Below, in pieces: positions 1 to 8,172 of a stretch of DNA of 64,000 nucleotides. Positions within the stretch are counted from its first letter, which is position 1, and every line of letters starts with the position of its first letter. Location: assembly GCF_020166335.1 (NCBI RefSeq), contig NZ_JAIUJR010000002.1, forward strand, positions 124,001 to 188,000, in the 5' to 3' direction. The translations under genes and the position numbers were made by a program. The notes below the pieces were generated by a model. The model searched no databases and was not told where the DNA came from. It saw nothing but the letters and a program-made list of their open reading frames with translations. Source of the DNA: Winogradskyella alexanderae. GTDB lineage: Bacteria > Bacteroidota > Bacteroidia > Flavobacteriales > Flavobacteriaceae.

Positions 1-683
1 TTGTTACGACTTTTACTCATTTTTTGAACACCATCTAATCCAAGAATAAGTGGTGAATTGGTAAAAAGAGCGACAGGCTCTGGAAAGATGTTACTATTAA
101 ATTTCTTATTAAATCGTTTTGCAATTTTACGGGTTAATTCTATATGAGGTAATTGATCTTTTCCAACAGGAACCACATTACTTTTACAAAACAAAATGTC
201 AGCAGCTTGGTGAACTGGATAGATATACATTCCTGCATTAATAGTATTCATTCCTGAAGCAGTAATTTCTTCTTTAACCGTAGGGTTTTTGTTCAATTCT
301 GAACTAGACACCAATGTTAGAAAAGGAATAGTGAGTTGATTTAGTTCAGGAATATGGCTGTGAGGAAAAATATGTGTTTTATAATTTCCTGGGTCTAAAC
401 CACAAGCTAAATAGTCTAGGGCTAATTCATATACATAATTCGAATTATCATTAAAAATATCCCTATCCGTTAAAACTTGATAATCAGCAATTAAAATATA
501 AGTTTCAATTCCTAAACTTTGTAATTTTAAACGGTTGACAATCGAACCAAAATAGTGTCCAAGATGAAGATTACCTGTAGGTCTATCTCCAGTTAATACT
601 CGGTATTTATTAGGATTCTGAGACAAATCATATTCCCACAATTTGCTTTGCTTTTTAGCAATTTCAAAACTTTTGTTTTTCAT
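1..683 (-). CDS. trpS: Tryptophan--tRNA ligase, N-terminal part (cut by window edge)
   Basis: Charges tRNA-Trp with tryptophan in the cytoplasm. The 227 visible codons hold both class I synthetase signatures: an HLGHY (HIGH-type) motif near residue 42 and KMSKS at the very left edge, so only the C-terminal anticodon-binding part is missing. There is an N-terminal extension of about 30 residues before the usual start of the Rossmann core. The ATG overlaps the TGA of the upstream lipoprotein gene as ATGA, so the two are probably translationally coupled. Family identity is secure from the paired motifs and spacing; the start is supported by the overlap. Confidence 0.95.
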   Translation of the reverse strand, partial: MKNKSFEIAKKQSKLWEYDLSQNPNKYRVLTGDRPTGNLHLGHYFGSIVNRLKLQSLGIETYILIADYQVLTDRDIFNDNSNYVYELALDYLACGLDPGNYKTHIFPHSHIPELNQLTIPFLTLVSSSELNKNPTVKEEITASGMNTINAGMYIYPVHQAADILFCKSNVVPVGKDQLPHIELTRKIAKRFNKKFNSNIFPEPVALFTNSPLILGLDGVQKMSKSRN

Positions 684-1369
684 TTATAATATTTGTTTGC
701 TTTTTCCTTAGCCAAAATAAATTCTTCAGATCTTTTTATCTGTTCTTCAAGATTCCATTCAAAATCAAATCTATTTTTAAGGAATATAGCAATTGAATCT
801 AGCCCAATTGCAGTTCGCCTTTTATCTATATTTTCTGGTTCAAAAATTGGCCATAGGTTAAAACTTTTTGTTTCTGGATAGTATTTCATCTGTCCGCCAT
901 AAATCTGCAAATCACCTCGTTCGGTTGCAATTCTGTCTTCTGCTCTGACCAAAAAGCGTGGTTCTAATTTTTTATCATTTACAGCTTGTCTCATTAAGGG
1001 GAGATATTGTAATCGAACTTTGTTCTCTGAATGTTGAATAACGTTACATATTGTCCAATTTCCCTGTTCACCTATCATTTCCTTTGTTGGCCAACCATAT
1101 TTTTCGAGAATAGTTTTTACTTTTTCTTCGTTAATTGCATGATTTTTATCAATAATTAAATTTTGTTCTTTCACCAAATCATGATTAACTCCATACAGCT
1201 CAATTAATGAGTCTCTCGATCTAATTGGGAGCTGTTCAGTTTTCCAGATGGTATCCAAAACGGCAATTAGGTTTTCTTGTTTCTCCACAGTTTTCTTTAT
1301 TTCTTTTGACTTGTTATTATCAGAGCAACTTATTGCTATAAGTAAACAGAATAGTAATGTATGTTTCAT
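680..1369 (-). CDS. DUF6624-like lipoprotein
   Basis: A 229-aa protein of unknown function. Residues 1-15 form a short lipoprotein signal ending in a lipobox (AISC, Cys15), so it is probably anchored in a membrane facing the periplasm. The body has the DUF6624 pattern: an N-terminal DxIW..EQ stretch, a GWPTKEMIGEQG segment, a conserved WTICNVIQHSE histidine segment, and a late LVRAEDRI...GDLQIYGGQ segment. No catalytic role is established for the family. It overlaps trpS by 4 nt (ATGA) and lies 26 nt after the membrane protein gene upstream, so the three are probably one transcript. Confidence 0.7.
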   Translation of the reverse strand: MKHTLLFCLLIAISCSDNNKSKEIKKTVEKQENLIAVLDTIWKTEQLPIRSRDSLIELYGVNHDLVKEQNLIIDKNHAINEEKVKTILEKYGWPTKEMIGEQGNWTICNVIQHSENKVRLQYLPLMRQAVNDKKLEPRFLVRAEDRIATERGDLQIYGGQMKYYPETKSFNLWPIFEPENIDKRRTAIGLDSIAIFLKNRFDFEWNLEEQIKRSEEFILAKEKANKYYK

Positions 1370-1395
1370 TTTTTAAGGGATTATTATTTGATTTA

Positions 1396-2073
1396 TTACC
1401 TTAGTTCTTTGTGAGCAAACGATATATGTGGTTTACGAATCATTGATGTTCCAATCAATGCAAACCAAACAATCTGACTAACTCCAAAAATTACTTTGAA
1501 TACCTCGAAAGGTAAAATGGTTAGAATCCCTGCAAGTGCAACAATTAGGCCTAAAAGGTTCAATGGTTTTGAGAAAAACGAATATTTTAAAGGTGCTATA
1601 CTTAAAAGTAATACCCAAATTGCTCCAACAATTTCATTTCCTCCACCAAGTCCTTCTGAAACAATAACAACACTTGTCCAGATTGCCATAGCCTTTTGCG
1701 GGTCCTCAATTCCAATTTCAATAACGGAACTGAGTCCAATATTTGTAATCATGCCACTGGCTAAAACTAAGCCAACCCAGATGATTCCAAAAACAGAGGC
1801 CAGTATCGAAAGATTGGGCAAATGATCCTTTATTTTTTGGTGCAATGAAACAACTAATACAGCAAGTAAAATTCCAAATAAGACATAGCTTATCAAGTTT
1901 AATATTGACAGAATCACATAGTTGTCGATTAAGAAATTTATTCTTTCAATTTCCGTTGCGTCTCCTTTCGGATAATCTAATATTCCACCATAAACTATAA
2001 ATGCTATAATGTAGATTAATCCAAGTGAAACCGAACAGAATCCACCCAGCTTTTGCAATTTTTTTTTATTCAT
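1396..2073 (-). CDS. Multi-pass membrane protein, DUF4386-like
   Basis: 225 aa with about six hydrophobic segments, the first at residues 10-30, and almost no soluble domain. The pattern of evenly spaced helices with a GGGNE loop between helices 4 and 5 resembles DUF4386-type membrane proteins, and its layout is similar to the protein at 14526-15224, although overall similarity is weak by eye. Function unknown. It is the first gene of a probable operon with the DUF6624 lipoprotein and trpS. A stem-loop upstream separates it from the outer-membrane protein gene. Confidence 0.55.
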   Translation of the reverse strand: MNKKKLQKLGGFCSVSLGLIYIIAFIVYGGILDYPKGDATEIERINFLIDNYVILSILNLISYVLFGILLAVLVVSLHQKIKDHLPNLSILASVFGIIWVGLVLASGMITNIGLSSVIEIGIEDPQKAMAIWTSVVIVSEGLGGGNEIVGAIWVLLLSIAPLKYSFFSKPLNLLGLIVALAGILTILPFEVFKVIFGVSQIVWFALIGTSMIRKPHISFAHKELR

Positions 2074-2094
2074 ATATGTGAAGAGTTTTTTAAT

Positions 2095-2129
2095 AGGAAT
2101 AGTGAATAAGGGGAAAAATCACTATTCCT
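2095..2129 (-). terminator. Stem-loop after the outer-membrane protein gene
   Basis: A perfect 11-bp inverted repeat, AGGAATAGTGA / TCACTATTCCT, with a 13-nt loop, starts 8 nt after the stop codon of the minus-strand gene at 2137-2739. There is no clear U-tract on the minus strand, so it is either a non-canonical terminator or an mRNA 3'-end-stabilising hairpin. On the plus strand it is followed by TTTT. Confidence 0.5.
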
Positions 2130-2136
2130 TTTAAAT

Positions 2137-2739
2137 CTATAACCAGCTAAATCCTAATCCTATATTGAAGATTACTGCATCTCGGTGTGCATCCCCTTCT
2201 AAAGACGAACGACCAAGCACTAATTTAGACTGGACATTTAGCGCGAAATTTTTCTTTTTGTAAATCTCATATCCTGTACTAGCCATTACAGCACAACCAA
2301 AGTTCCAATCGTCATTTACATTGTCTTTAATATCGTATAGTGCTGGCGAATCTATTGCTAAACCTATTCCGGCATGAATCCACCATCGATCTTTTACCCA
2401 ATATTGCACAGATGGGATAAAACCTCCAAAATTTCGGTCATTATCCTGAAATTCATATATGTTACCTGGTAAAGAGGCCGTAATAGCAAATCTGTCGTTT
2501 AACATATAGCCAAACTTTAGATCTGGAAAAACGAAGGTTCCTTGAGATTTGTCAAAGGTTTGAATACCTGCACTATCTTCTATACTTATAAGGCCACCAC
2601 CTACTACAAATTCGAAGATAAATCCCTCTCTTTTTGTAATTGTATCTGAATTTGTGTTTTGTGCATAGGCTGTACTAGATACTAATGCAAAGGCCACACA
2701 AGCCAGTCTTAATAAAATTTGTTTTTTGATTGTTTTCAT
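2137..2739 (-). CDS. Outer-membrane beta-barrel protein
   Basis: 200 aa from the chosen start. A typical Sec signal (basic MKTIKKQ, hydrophobic core, cleavage after AYA) is followed by alternating hydrophobic/aromatic strands rich in Gly and Trp, ending in a C-terminal FSWL aromatic strand. This is the profile of a small eight-stranded outer-membrane barrel (OmpA/OprF-like porin fold). An in-frame ATG five codons upstream (at 2754) also exists; the later one is preferred because the signal peptide then starts normally. Substrate and function unknown. The hairpin at 2095-2129 follows the gene. Confidence 0.65.
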   Translation of the reverse strand: MKTIKKQILLRLACVAFALVSSTAYAQNTNSDTITKREGFIFEFVVGGGLISIEDSAGIQTFDKSQGTFVFPDLKFGYMLNDRFAITASLPGNIYEFQDNDRNFGGFIPSVQYWVKDRWWIHAGIGLAIDSPALYDIKDNVNDDWNFGCAVMASTGYEIYKKKNFALNVQSKLVLGRSSLEGDAHRDAVIFNIGLGFSWL

Positions 2740-2817
2740 TTTAATTGATGTCATAATTGTTCGTTTTTTGATTGCTTTGATTAATGATTTCTATTTTTAA
2801 TGTGTTGATTTACTGTT

Positions 2818-3684
2818 TTAAGGATTATTTTTAAGTGAAAAGATAATTTTTGCATCTACCCAAAAGATATCTGCTTTGTTACCACCATAAGATCTATGAA
2901 AGAAAAAATACTTTCCGTCTGGTGAGATGCTTCCGAAAGCATCTTCAAATTTTGTATTTATCTTATCACCTAAATTAATTGCAGGACCCCAAGAATTATC
3001 TTGTTGACGAAAGGAAATATACAAGTCGGAATCACCATATCCAATTTCTCTCTGATCATCCCATATGATGTAAGACTCATCTGGTGCAATAAAAGGATGC
3101 GCATTCCACAAACCAACATCAACGTTTAATGTTTTTGGTTCTTCAAATTTCCCATCAACTAAACGCGAATAGCGTAATGGGCCATCTTTACTTGCTTCAT
3201 CAAAATAACAGGTTCCATTTGATGCAGCAGTAAGGCGCATAATCGGAAAATTATCAAAAGGAGCTCCAAGCCGTTTTACAGCAGACCAGCCTATGGAATC
3301 TTTTGTTCTATAGTTTCTTCCTAAATGCATGGTATTTCCATCTGGTGCAATGAATGGCTCGCCTGATTTTGGTGCAATATCCGATTCAACCCAGTTACCC
3401 TCTTTGAGCTCTACAACAACTAAAGCATTATTTGCATATTCACCTCCTCTTCTTCGGAAATAAAAGGCCTTTAAATCGGGTGAAAAAGCCGCTTCTGCTT
3501 CTCTGTATTCTGTTTTGATAATCTCTGGTGCAAATAGCACAGGTTCTAAACCTGGTGGTTTTTGACCGAGATAAATTTCCTCTAAACTTGCTTCCTTATC
3601 AACATTTAATTTATGTCCTTTATTAACACAGGCATTAATAGCTAATGCTAAAAAAAAGAGTAATGTGTAATGTGTTAATTTCAT
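2818..3684 (-). CDS. PD40/TolB-like beta-propeller lipoprotein
   Basis: 288 aa. A lipoprotein signal ends at the lipobox INAC (Cys19). The rest has repeated PD40/WD40-like blades recognisable by AFSPDLKAFYFRR, FIAPDGNTMHL, FIAPDESYIIWDD and SISPDGKYFFF, a fold found in TolB and in many Bacteroidota surface lipoproteins. It probably acts as a periplasmic or surface binding scaffold; the ligand is unknown. It is followed 34 nt later (upstream on the map) by the CPBP protease gene reading the same way. No enzymatic residues were recognised. Confidence 0.75.
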   Translation of the reverse strand: MKLTHYTLLFFLALAINACVNKGHKLNVDKEASLEEIYLGQKPPGLEPVLFAPEIIKTEYREAEAAFSPDLKAFYFRRRGGEYANNALVVVELKEGNWVESDIAPKSGEPFIAPDGNTMHLGRNYRTKDSIGWSAVKRLGAPFDNFPIMRLTAASNGTCYFDEASKDGPLRYSRLVDGKFEEPKTLNVDVGLWNAHPFIAPDESYIIWDDQREIGYGDSDLYISFRQQDNSWGPAINLGDKINTKFEDAFGSISPDGKYFFFHRSYGGNKADIFWVDAKIIFSLKNNP

Positions 3685-3718
3685 ATTTTATTTTAAAGAT
3701 TTTACTAAATAGGCCTTA

Positions 3719-4429
3719 TTACTGGACTCCACTTTCGGCCAAATACAAACCTACCATGGTAAGTGTATCAAAAACTGCATGTGCAAAAACTACAGGAAAT
3801 AGCTTACGTTTTGCCAACAAATAAAAAGAACCAAAAGAAAAGGCTATTAAACCTGTTATTACAATTCCCATGGTACCCTGGTAACTATGCATAAAACCAA
3901 AAATTACGGCTTGAGTTACTAAAGCAACTACCCAACTAGCTTTTCCATTTCCAATGACTTTTTGAATGTGATTTAATAAAAATCCACGAATTAATAATTC
4001 TTCGCCTAATCCTGCTCCAAACCAAATACCAATGATTATGTAAATTATAAGAACGATTGGTTTATCTATAAAAAACCGAAACTTATCTGCGGCATCTGCT
4101 GCTTTCTCCAAACCAAAGGCAGGCTTTAACACATAAAGCACAAGCATGGTTATCAGAAATATTGATGCAATAGCTAAAATACCTAGTCCTATTTGTTTTA
4201 CCCATTGCTGGCGTCCTTTTGGTAAGACAGCACCTAGATCTTTCCAGCTTATGCTTCTTTTTTTAAGCAAAAACGTTGCTACACATATTGCTGACCAAAT
4301 TCCTATTGTACCTGATGCTATGAGACCAAAATAGTCTGCAATGGCTTTAACACCTGCCATAATACCAAGAACGAGAAGTATTTCTAATATTAAATTTCCT
4401 TGTTTTTTGATTGATTGATTTGATTTCAT
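3719..4429 (-). CDS. CPBP-family intramembrane metalloprotease
   Basis: 236 aa with about six to seven transmembrane segments. The CPBP (CAAX protease and bacteriocin-processing, ABI) signatures are present: GEELLIRGF with the EExxxR motif at E143, E144 and R148, FMHS with His181, and a final FAHAVFD histidine motif near residue 217. These residues form the intramembrane active site in the family. The substrate is unknown; relatives process prenylated proteins, bacteriocins or regulators. Its ATG overlaps the stop of the cupin gene as ATGA, making it the last gene of the smORF-serine hydrolase-cupin-CPBP operon. Confidence 0.88.
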   Translation of the reverse strand: MKSNQSIKKQGNLILEILLVLGIMAGVKAIADYFGLIASGTIGIWSAICVATFLLKKRSISWKDLGAVLPKGRQQWVKQIGLGILAIASIFLITMLVLYVLKPAFGLEKAADAADKFRFFIDKPIVLIIYIIIGIWFGAGLGEELLIRGFLLNHIQKVIGNGKASWVVALVTQAVIFGFMHSYQGTMGIVITGLIAFSFGSFYLLAKRKLFPVVFAHAVFDTLTMVGLYLAESGVQ

Positions 4430-4788
4430 TTTTTTTGATTGTTGATCGATTTTGTAATCTCAGAGATTACATTTCCGGTATGCAAGGTTGTTTTACTTTC
4501 GATTAATAGAATGGCACATTCATTTTTTGATGACACTTTATGATTTACACTTTTAGGCACCACAAACACATCTCCTTCTTGCATGATAAAAGGTTCTTGA
4601 TGTTCTAATTCCATAACCAACGAACCTTCCAAAATATAGAACAACTCATCTTCATTTTCATGGGAATGCCAAGGGACTTTATCGCCGTTAATTTTGGCGA
4701 TTTTCACATATTCATTGTTGACTTTGGCTATTATTTTTGGTGAATAATAGGAGTGTAATTTTTTAATTTGATTATTAATATTTACCAT
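4426..4788 (-). CDS. Cupin-domain protein
   Basis: A single-domain cupin of 120 aa. Motif 1 is visible as WHSHENEDELFYILEG (metal-ligand His, His and Glu) and motif 2 as VPKSVNHKV. Such proteins bind a metal and act as small isomerases, dioxygenases or sensors; the reaction here is not predictable. The start at 4788 (MVNIN) is preferred to the in-frame ATG at 4809, because the first ATG lies inside the end of the upstream serine hydrolase gene and relatives begin close to the MVNIN position. The stop overlaps the CPBP gene start (ATGA). Confidence 0.85.
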   Translation of the reverse strand: MVNINNQIKKLHSYYSPKIIAKVNNEYVKIAKINGDKVPWHSHENEDELFYILEGSLVMELEHQEPFIMQEGDVFVVPKSVNHKVSSKNECAILLIESKTTLHTGNVISEITKSINNQKK

Positions 4789-4798
4789 GTCAAATGCA

Positions 4799-6277
4799 TT
4801 ATTTGTCATCTTTTAATAATTTGTTTAAAGCTTTCCTCGAGCTTTCATTCCCTAATTCAACTGCCTTTGTATAACATTCTATGGCCTTTTCCTTTTGATT
4901 GTATTTTAAATAAGCCTCACCTAAAGAATCCCATAAATTACCATCTTTAGGAAATAATTTTACATTCAGTTTAAACAATGCTAATGCCCAACCTGGTTGA
5001 TTCTCTTTTTTTAACTTGCTATACCCTAATCGATTTAAAGTGACTGGTTTTCTAAAATCTTTCTTTATTCCATTCTCTATAAAAACAGTTAACTTATCTA
5101 CATTAGAAGGTGGATTAGTTCTAATAAATTCATGAATCAATTCGTAAATATTTCTGGGAATTGGAGACGCCTTATAATTCGCATCAAATATCATTTTACC
5201 AATTTCTCTTGCCACGTTTTCAGATTCTGGTCCTAAAAACTTATTTGTGATGTATATGACAACTACATCATCCTCTACAAATCTTACAAAATCTGCAAAG
5301 TATAATCCGTTGCTACCATTATGAGCAACGATTTTGGTGTCTCTATCACTTTTAGAAATGGCCCAACCATATCCATAATAGGATGTATTGTTATCATTTT
5401 CCGCTACAAAAGGGGTTTCTTGACTTTCTCTAATTTTTGATGTTAAAACGATATTATTTTTTAAAGCATTATGCCATTTATATAAATCTTCAGTGGTAGA
5501 ATGAACATCCCCTTTACCTATACTATACCAATGATTATTATTATCTGGTAGATGTTGTTGAGTTGTTCCCCAATCTGCCCATTGTTCATCATCTCTATTG
5601 TAGTAATAACCATGTGCCAGTCGTTCGTTATCAAAATTAACACTTTTATAACCTGTACTTTTCATTTGAGCAGGCCCAAATAGATTTTTCTGTAGAAAAG
5701 TGTCGTAGGTTTGTTCTGAAACCATTTCTAGTATCACCGTTAACAGTATGTAGTTGGCATTTGCATATTGGTAGGATGTGCCAGGTTCAGCATGTAGTGT
5801 TGCCTCAAAAAACTCTTTTAAGAACTGTTTTTTGCTGGCTTCATGATATCTAAAACCACCTGTTTTACTGGAAATACCTGAAGTATGTGTCAATAGTTGA
5901 TGAATTGTAATGTCCGTCTTATCAAGTGGAATTTGAGGAAAATATAAACTCAGTTTATCCGAAGTTTTCATTTTTCTTTGCTCTACCAATTTTAAGATAG
6001 CAGATGCTGTAAATTGTTTGGTTACTGAACCAATATTAAAAACGGTTTCAGGTGAGTTGGGAGTTTTATTTTTTCGATCTGCCCAACCGTATCCTTTGGA
6101 TAAAAGAATTTCTCCATTTTTTGCTACTAAAACCACACCAGAAAATCCATTTATTTCACTTGCCTTCAGATAAGAATCAATTTTATTAACAAGTCCTTGG
6201 TTCTTGTTTTGAGATACAACACTAACCGTTGAAAGTGTAATACCTATAAAAAATAGTGTCGTAAATAATGATTTCAT
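4799..6277 (-). CDS. Exported beta-lactamase-fold serine hydrolase with TPR tail
   Basis: 492 aa. A Sec signal (residues 1-22) precedes a class C beta-lactamase/DD-peptidase fold (about 30-380) with SxxK (S84-V-T-K87), YAN (171-173) and an HNG motif near residue 320, matching the Ser-Lys-Tyr-Lys/His active site of PF00144. The C-terminal 90 residues contain a tetratricopeptide repeat, which suggests a partner or oligomer contact. Likely a periplasmic esterase, peptidase or D-aminopeptidase; the substrate is not predictable. It begins 1 nt after the small glycine-rich protein gene and is under the operator-type promoter at 6470-6520. A second, TPR-less paralogue is at 8173-9360. Confidence 0.88.
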   Translation of the reverse strand: MKSLFTTLFFIGITLSTVSVVSQNKNQGLVNKIDSYLKASEINGFSGVVLVAKNGEILLSKGYGWADRKNKTPNSPETVFNIGSVTKQFTASAILKLVEQRKMKTSDKLSLYFPQIPLDKTDITIHQLLTHTSGISSKTGGFRYHEASKKQFLKEFFEATLHAEPGTSYQYANANYILLTVILEMVSEQTYDTFLQKNLFGPAQMKSTGYKSVNFDNERLAHGYYYNRDDEQWADWGTTQQHLPDNNNHWYSIGKGDVHSTTEDLYKWHNALKNNIVLTSKIRESQETPFVAENDNNTSYYGYGWAISKSDRDTKIVAHNGSNGLYFADFVRFVEDDVVVIYITNKFLGPESENVAREIGKMIFDANYKASPIPRNIYELIHEFIRTNPPSNVDKLTVFIENGIKKDFRKPVTLNRLGYSKLKKENQPGWALALFKLNVKLFPKDGNLWDSLGEAYLKYNQKEKAIECYTKAVELGNESSRKALNKLLKDDK

Positions 6278-6278
6278 T

Positions 6279-6437
6279 TTATGATTGCTTTTTTGCTGTA
6301 CCGTATTCTAAAGCTGCGCCAATGGCAATCCCTAAAACAAACCACAATTGTATATTTGAGGTTAGATACCCCACTACAGTTCCTAGTATAATTCCTATTC
6401 CTAATTTTACTCCCTTTCTGTATTTTTTAGTTTTCAT
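6279..6437 (-). CDS. Small glycine-zipper-like membrane protein, copy 1
   Basis: A 52-aa protein. It has a basic N-terminus (MKTKK), a hydrophobic Gly-rich segment, a TSNI.LW turn and a second Gly-rich hydrophobic segment (GIAIGAALEY) that fits a glycine zipper, so it is probably a small two-helix membrane protein. The copy at 15221-15373 is identical at about two thirds of positions, which supports both as real genes. An upstream in-frame ATG at 6446 would add three residues; 6437 is chosen to match the paralogue. It is the first gene after the promoter/operator at 6470-6520 and is followed directly by the serine hydrolase gene. Function unknown. Confidence 0.75.
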   Translation of the reverse strand: MKTKKYRKGVKLGIGIILGTVVGYLTSNIQLWFVLGIAIGAALEYGTAKKQS

Positions 6438-6469
6438 TTTTTCCATTGTTTGTAATCTTAATTTGTTTT

Positions 6470-6520
6470 CAAAGTTAGCATTGCTTAAACTCTAAAACGT
6501 TCTAGATTATAAAACAGAAC
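6470..6520 (-). promoter_or_regulatory. Operator-promoter unit (copy a)
   Basis: Reading on the minus strand, a 22-bp imperfect inverted repeat (GTTCT-N12-AGAAC, 6499-6520) is followed by exactly 21 bp and then TAACTTTG (6470-6477), a perfect match to the Bacteroidota -7 element TAnnTTTG. The repeat takes the place of the usual -33 box, which suggests an activator-dependent or operator-controlled promoter for the small membrane protein/serine hydrolase/cupin/CPBP operon. The same layout recurs at 9.4, 12.2, 14.5 and 15.4 kb. Confidence 0.75.
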
Positions 6521-6528
6521 TAATTTTG

Positions 6529-8088
6529 TTAATCGGCAAACTGTACACGAATCAAGGGGCTGTTCACCAAGCTTATTAATGCTTTTACATTCATATGAAA
6601 GCTGCTGGCTGCTGTTTCAGTGAAGTTTTTGAGTTCCGTGAGTTTTTCTTTATTGTAATACACACCATTTAACAATACACCATGTATTTCCTTTGTGTTT
6701 CTAATATCCTCTAGTGGATTTTTATTTAATACTACTAGGTCTGCCTTTTTTCCTATTCCTATAAAGCCGTAATCCTCTTCTATATTGGAAAATTTTGCTG
6801 GTGTTATAGTTGCAGATTGTAAGGCCTCTAAATTAGAAAGTCCACTTCTTGTTAATTCGTATAATTCATCATGTAAACTAAAACCCGCAAACACATAAGA
6901 GTCTGTAACATCGGTTCCTGCCATAATGGGTACACCCATTTTATTGGCCATCGCTACTTGCTGTTTTGAAGCTTCAAAAAATTGTTCACTTACACTAATA
7001 CCCTCACGTTCAATATTTTTCTCTTTGTTATAGTCTGTATCAAATTTCCACCATAACTTCTTCCTGACTGAAGTGACATACTTTAAATTTTCATTGTTTG
7101 TAAAATTCTCTATATGCGCATTGGCTTCAAATTTCAAAGTCTGTAAGGTTGGAGTCCAATAGGTGCTTTTTTGATGCATTAAATACATTAACTCTTTTGC
7201 TTGGACTGAATCAAACTGTTGAACAATCTTTGCTTTTGATTTCGAGAAATATGCTTTCCAATTTGTTGGATTTTTTAAGCTATCGGCTTCTGGGAAACAC
7301 TCATACATAAATATGCGTCCATGTTCAAAACTTTTTTGTCCTAGATTAACCGCTTCTTCTAAGCTTAAAAACATCGGTTTATGCCCTGCCAAATGCAACC
7401 CATACTCTGGTGCTTTTTTAGCCAATACTTTGTAGGTGTCTTTTGGTAATTGTTGATATACCTTTATAAAATCAACCTGTTCATTTTTGTAAAACTGTAA
7501 CAACGAATCTACCTGTGATGGATTTTGCAATTTGAAAAAGTTGGGAGACTCTTCAGGAATGGCTTTTTCGCCATCCATTTGATAACTGCTTTGCAATACA
7601 TATCTGGGTGTAACTCTTTTGTTATTGCCTACATCTTTATTCCATTGCAAACGTTCTTTGCTACCTACCCAATAGCTGTCTTTTTTATTTAATTGACCAG
7701 ACATATCTCTTACACCTGTAACGCCATTCGCAATATAGAGTGGATGATGCAACCACTCTGAATGTTGATTGGAATGCGTGTGCATGTCCCATAATCCAGG
7801 CATTAGGTATTTATCGGTGCCATCGATTATTAAATTATCATCAGAAGGTGTGATTTTTGTACTATCAATTTTTGTAATACGAGTATGTTCTATCAAAACA
7901 AACTGATGCTTCGCCACTGTTCCTGTTTTAACATCAATAATATTTACATTTTCAATGATTGTTTTACCAAAAGATTTTGGTGGTTGTAATTTGGAAATTG
8001 GCCACAAATATGCGCCAGTAATTGTGATAATTGCTAATAGAATTATTACAACTACAACTTTAATGAAGTATATTAACTTTTTTTTCAA
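6529..8088 (-). CDS. Membrane-anchored amidohydrolase
   Basis: 519 aa. An N-terminal transmembrane anchor (residues 7-30) is followed by an amidohydrolase-superfamily TIM barrel. Visible metal-site motifs are MPGLWDMHTHS (HxH), a His in LAGHKPM, His in FEHGR and the Asp in AGTDVTD. The composite beta-sandwich return GFIGIGKKADLVVLNKNPLEDI is typical of imidazolonepropionase/dipeptidase-like members. It probably cleaves an amide, peptide or cyclic amide outside the cytoplasm; substrate unknown. It follows the serine hydrolase at 8173-9360 after 84 nt, in the same direction, and is probably co-transcribed. Confidence 0.85.
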   Translation of the reverse strand: MKKKLIYFIKVVVVIILLAIITITGAYLWPISKLQPPKSFGKTIIENVNIIDVKTGTVAKHQFVLIEHTRITKIDSTKITPSDDNLIIDGTDKYLMPGLWDMHTHSNQHSEWLHHPLYIANGVTGVRDMSGQLNKKDSYWVGSKERLQWNKDVGNNKRVTPRYVLQSSYQMDGEKAIPEESPNFFKLQNPSQVDSLLQFYKNEQVDFIKVYQQLPKDTYKVLAKKAPEYGLHLAGHKPMFLSLEEAVNLGQKSFEHGRIFMYECFPEADSLKNPTNWKAYFSKSKAKIVQQFDSVQAKELMYLMHQKSTYWTPTLQTLKFEANAHIENFTNNENLKYVTSVRKKLWWKFDTDYNKEKNIEREGISVSEQFFEASKQQVAMANKMGVPIMAGTDVTDSYVFAGFSLHDELYELTRSGLSNLEALQSATITPAKFSNIEEDYGFIGIGKKADLVVLNKNPLEDIRNTKEIHGVLLNGVYYNKEKLTELKNFTETAASSFHMNVKALISLVNSPLIRVQFAD

Positions 8089-8172
8089 GATTGTTTTTTA
8101 TTAATACAGGGCAATACTGACTTTATACAAAGAAGTAAAAGTTCCTTTTTTTAACGGTTACTGAATCTATAA

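Noticed and set aside
6268-6495. 75-codon open frame on the plus strand
   Set aside because: It is antisense to the small membrane protein gene, which has a paralogue and a promoter.
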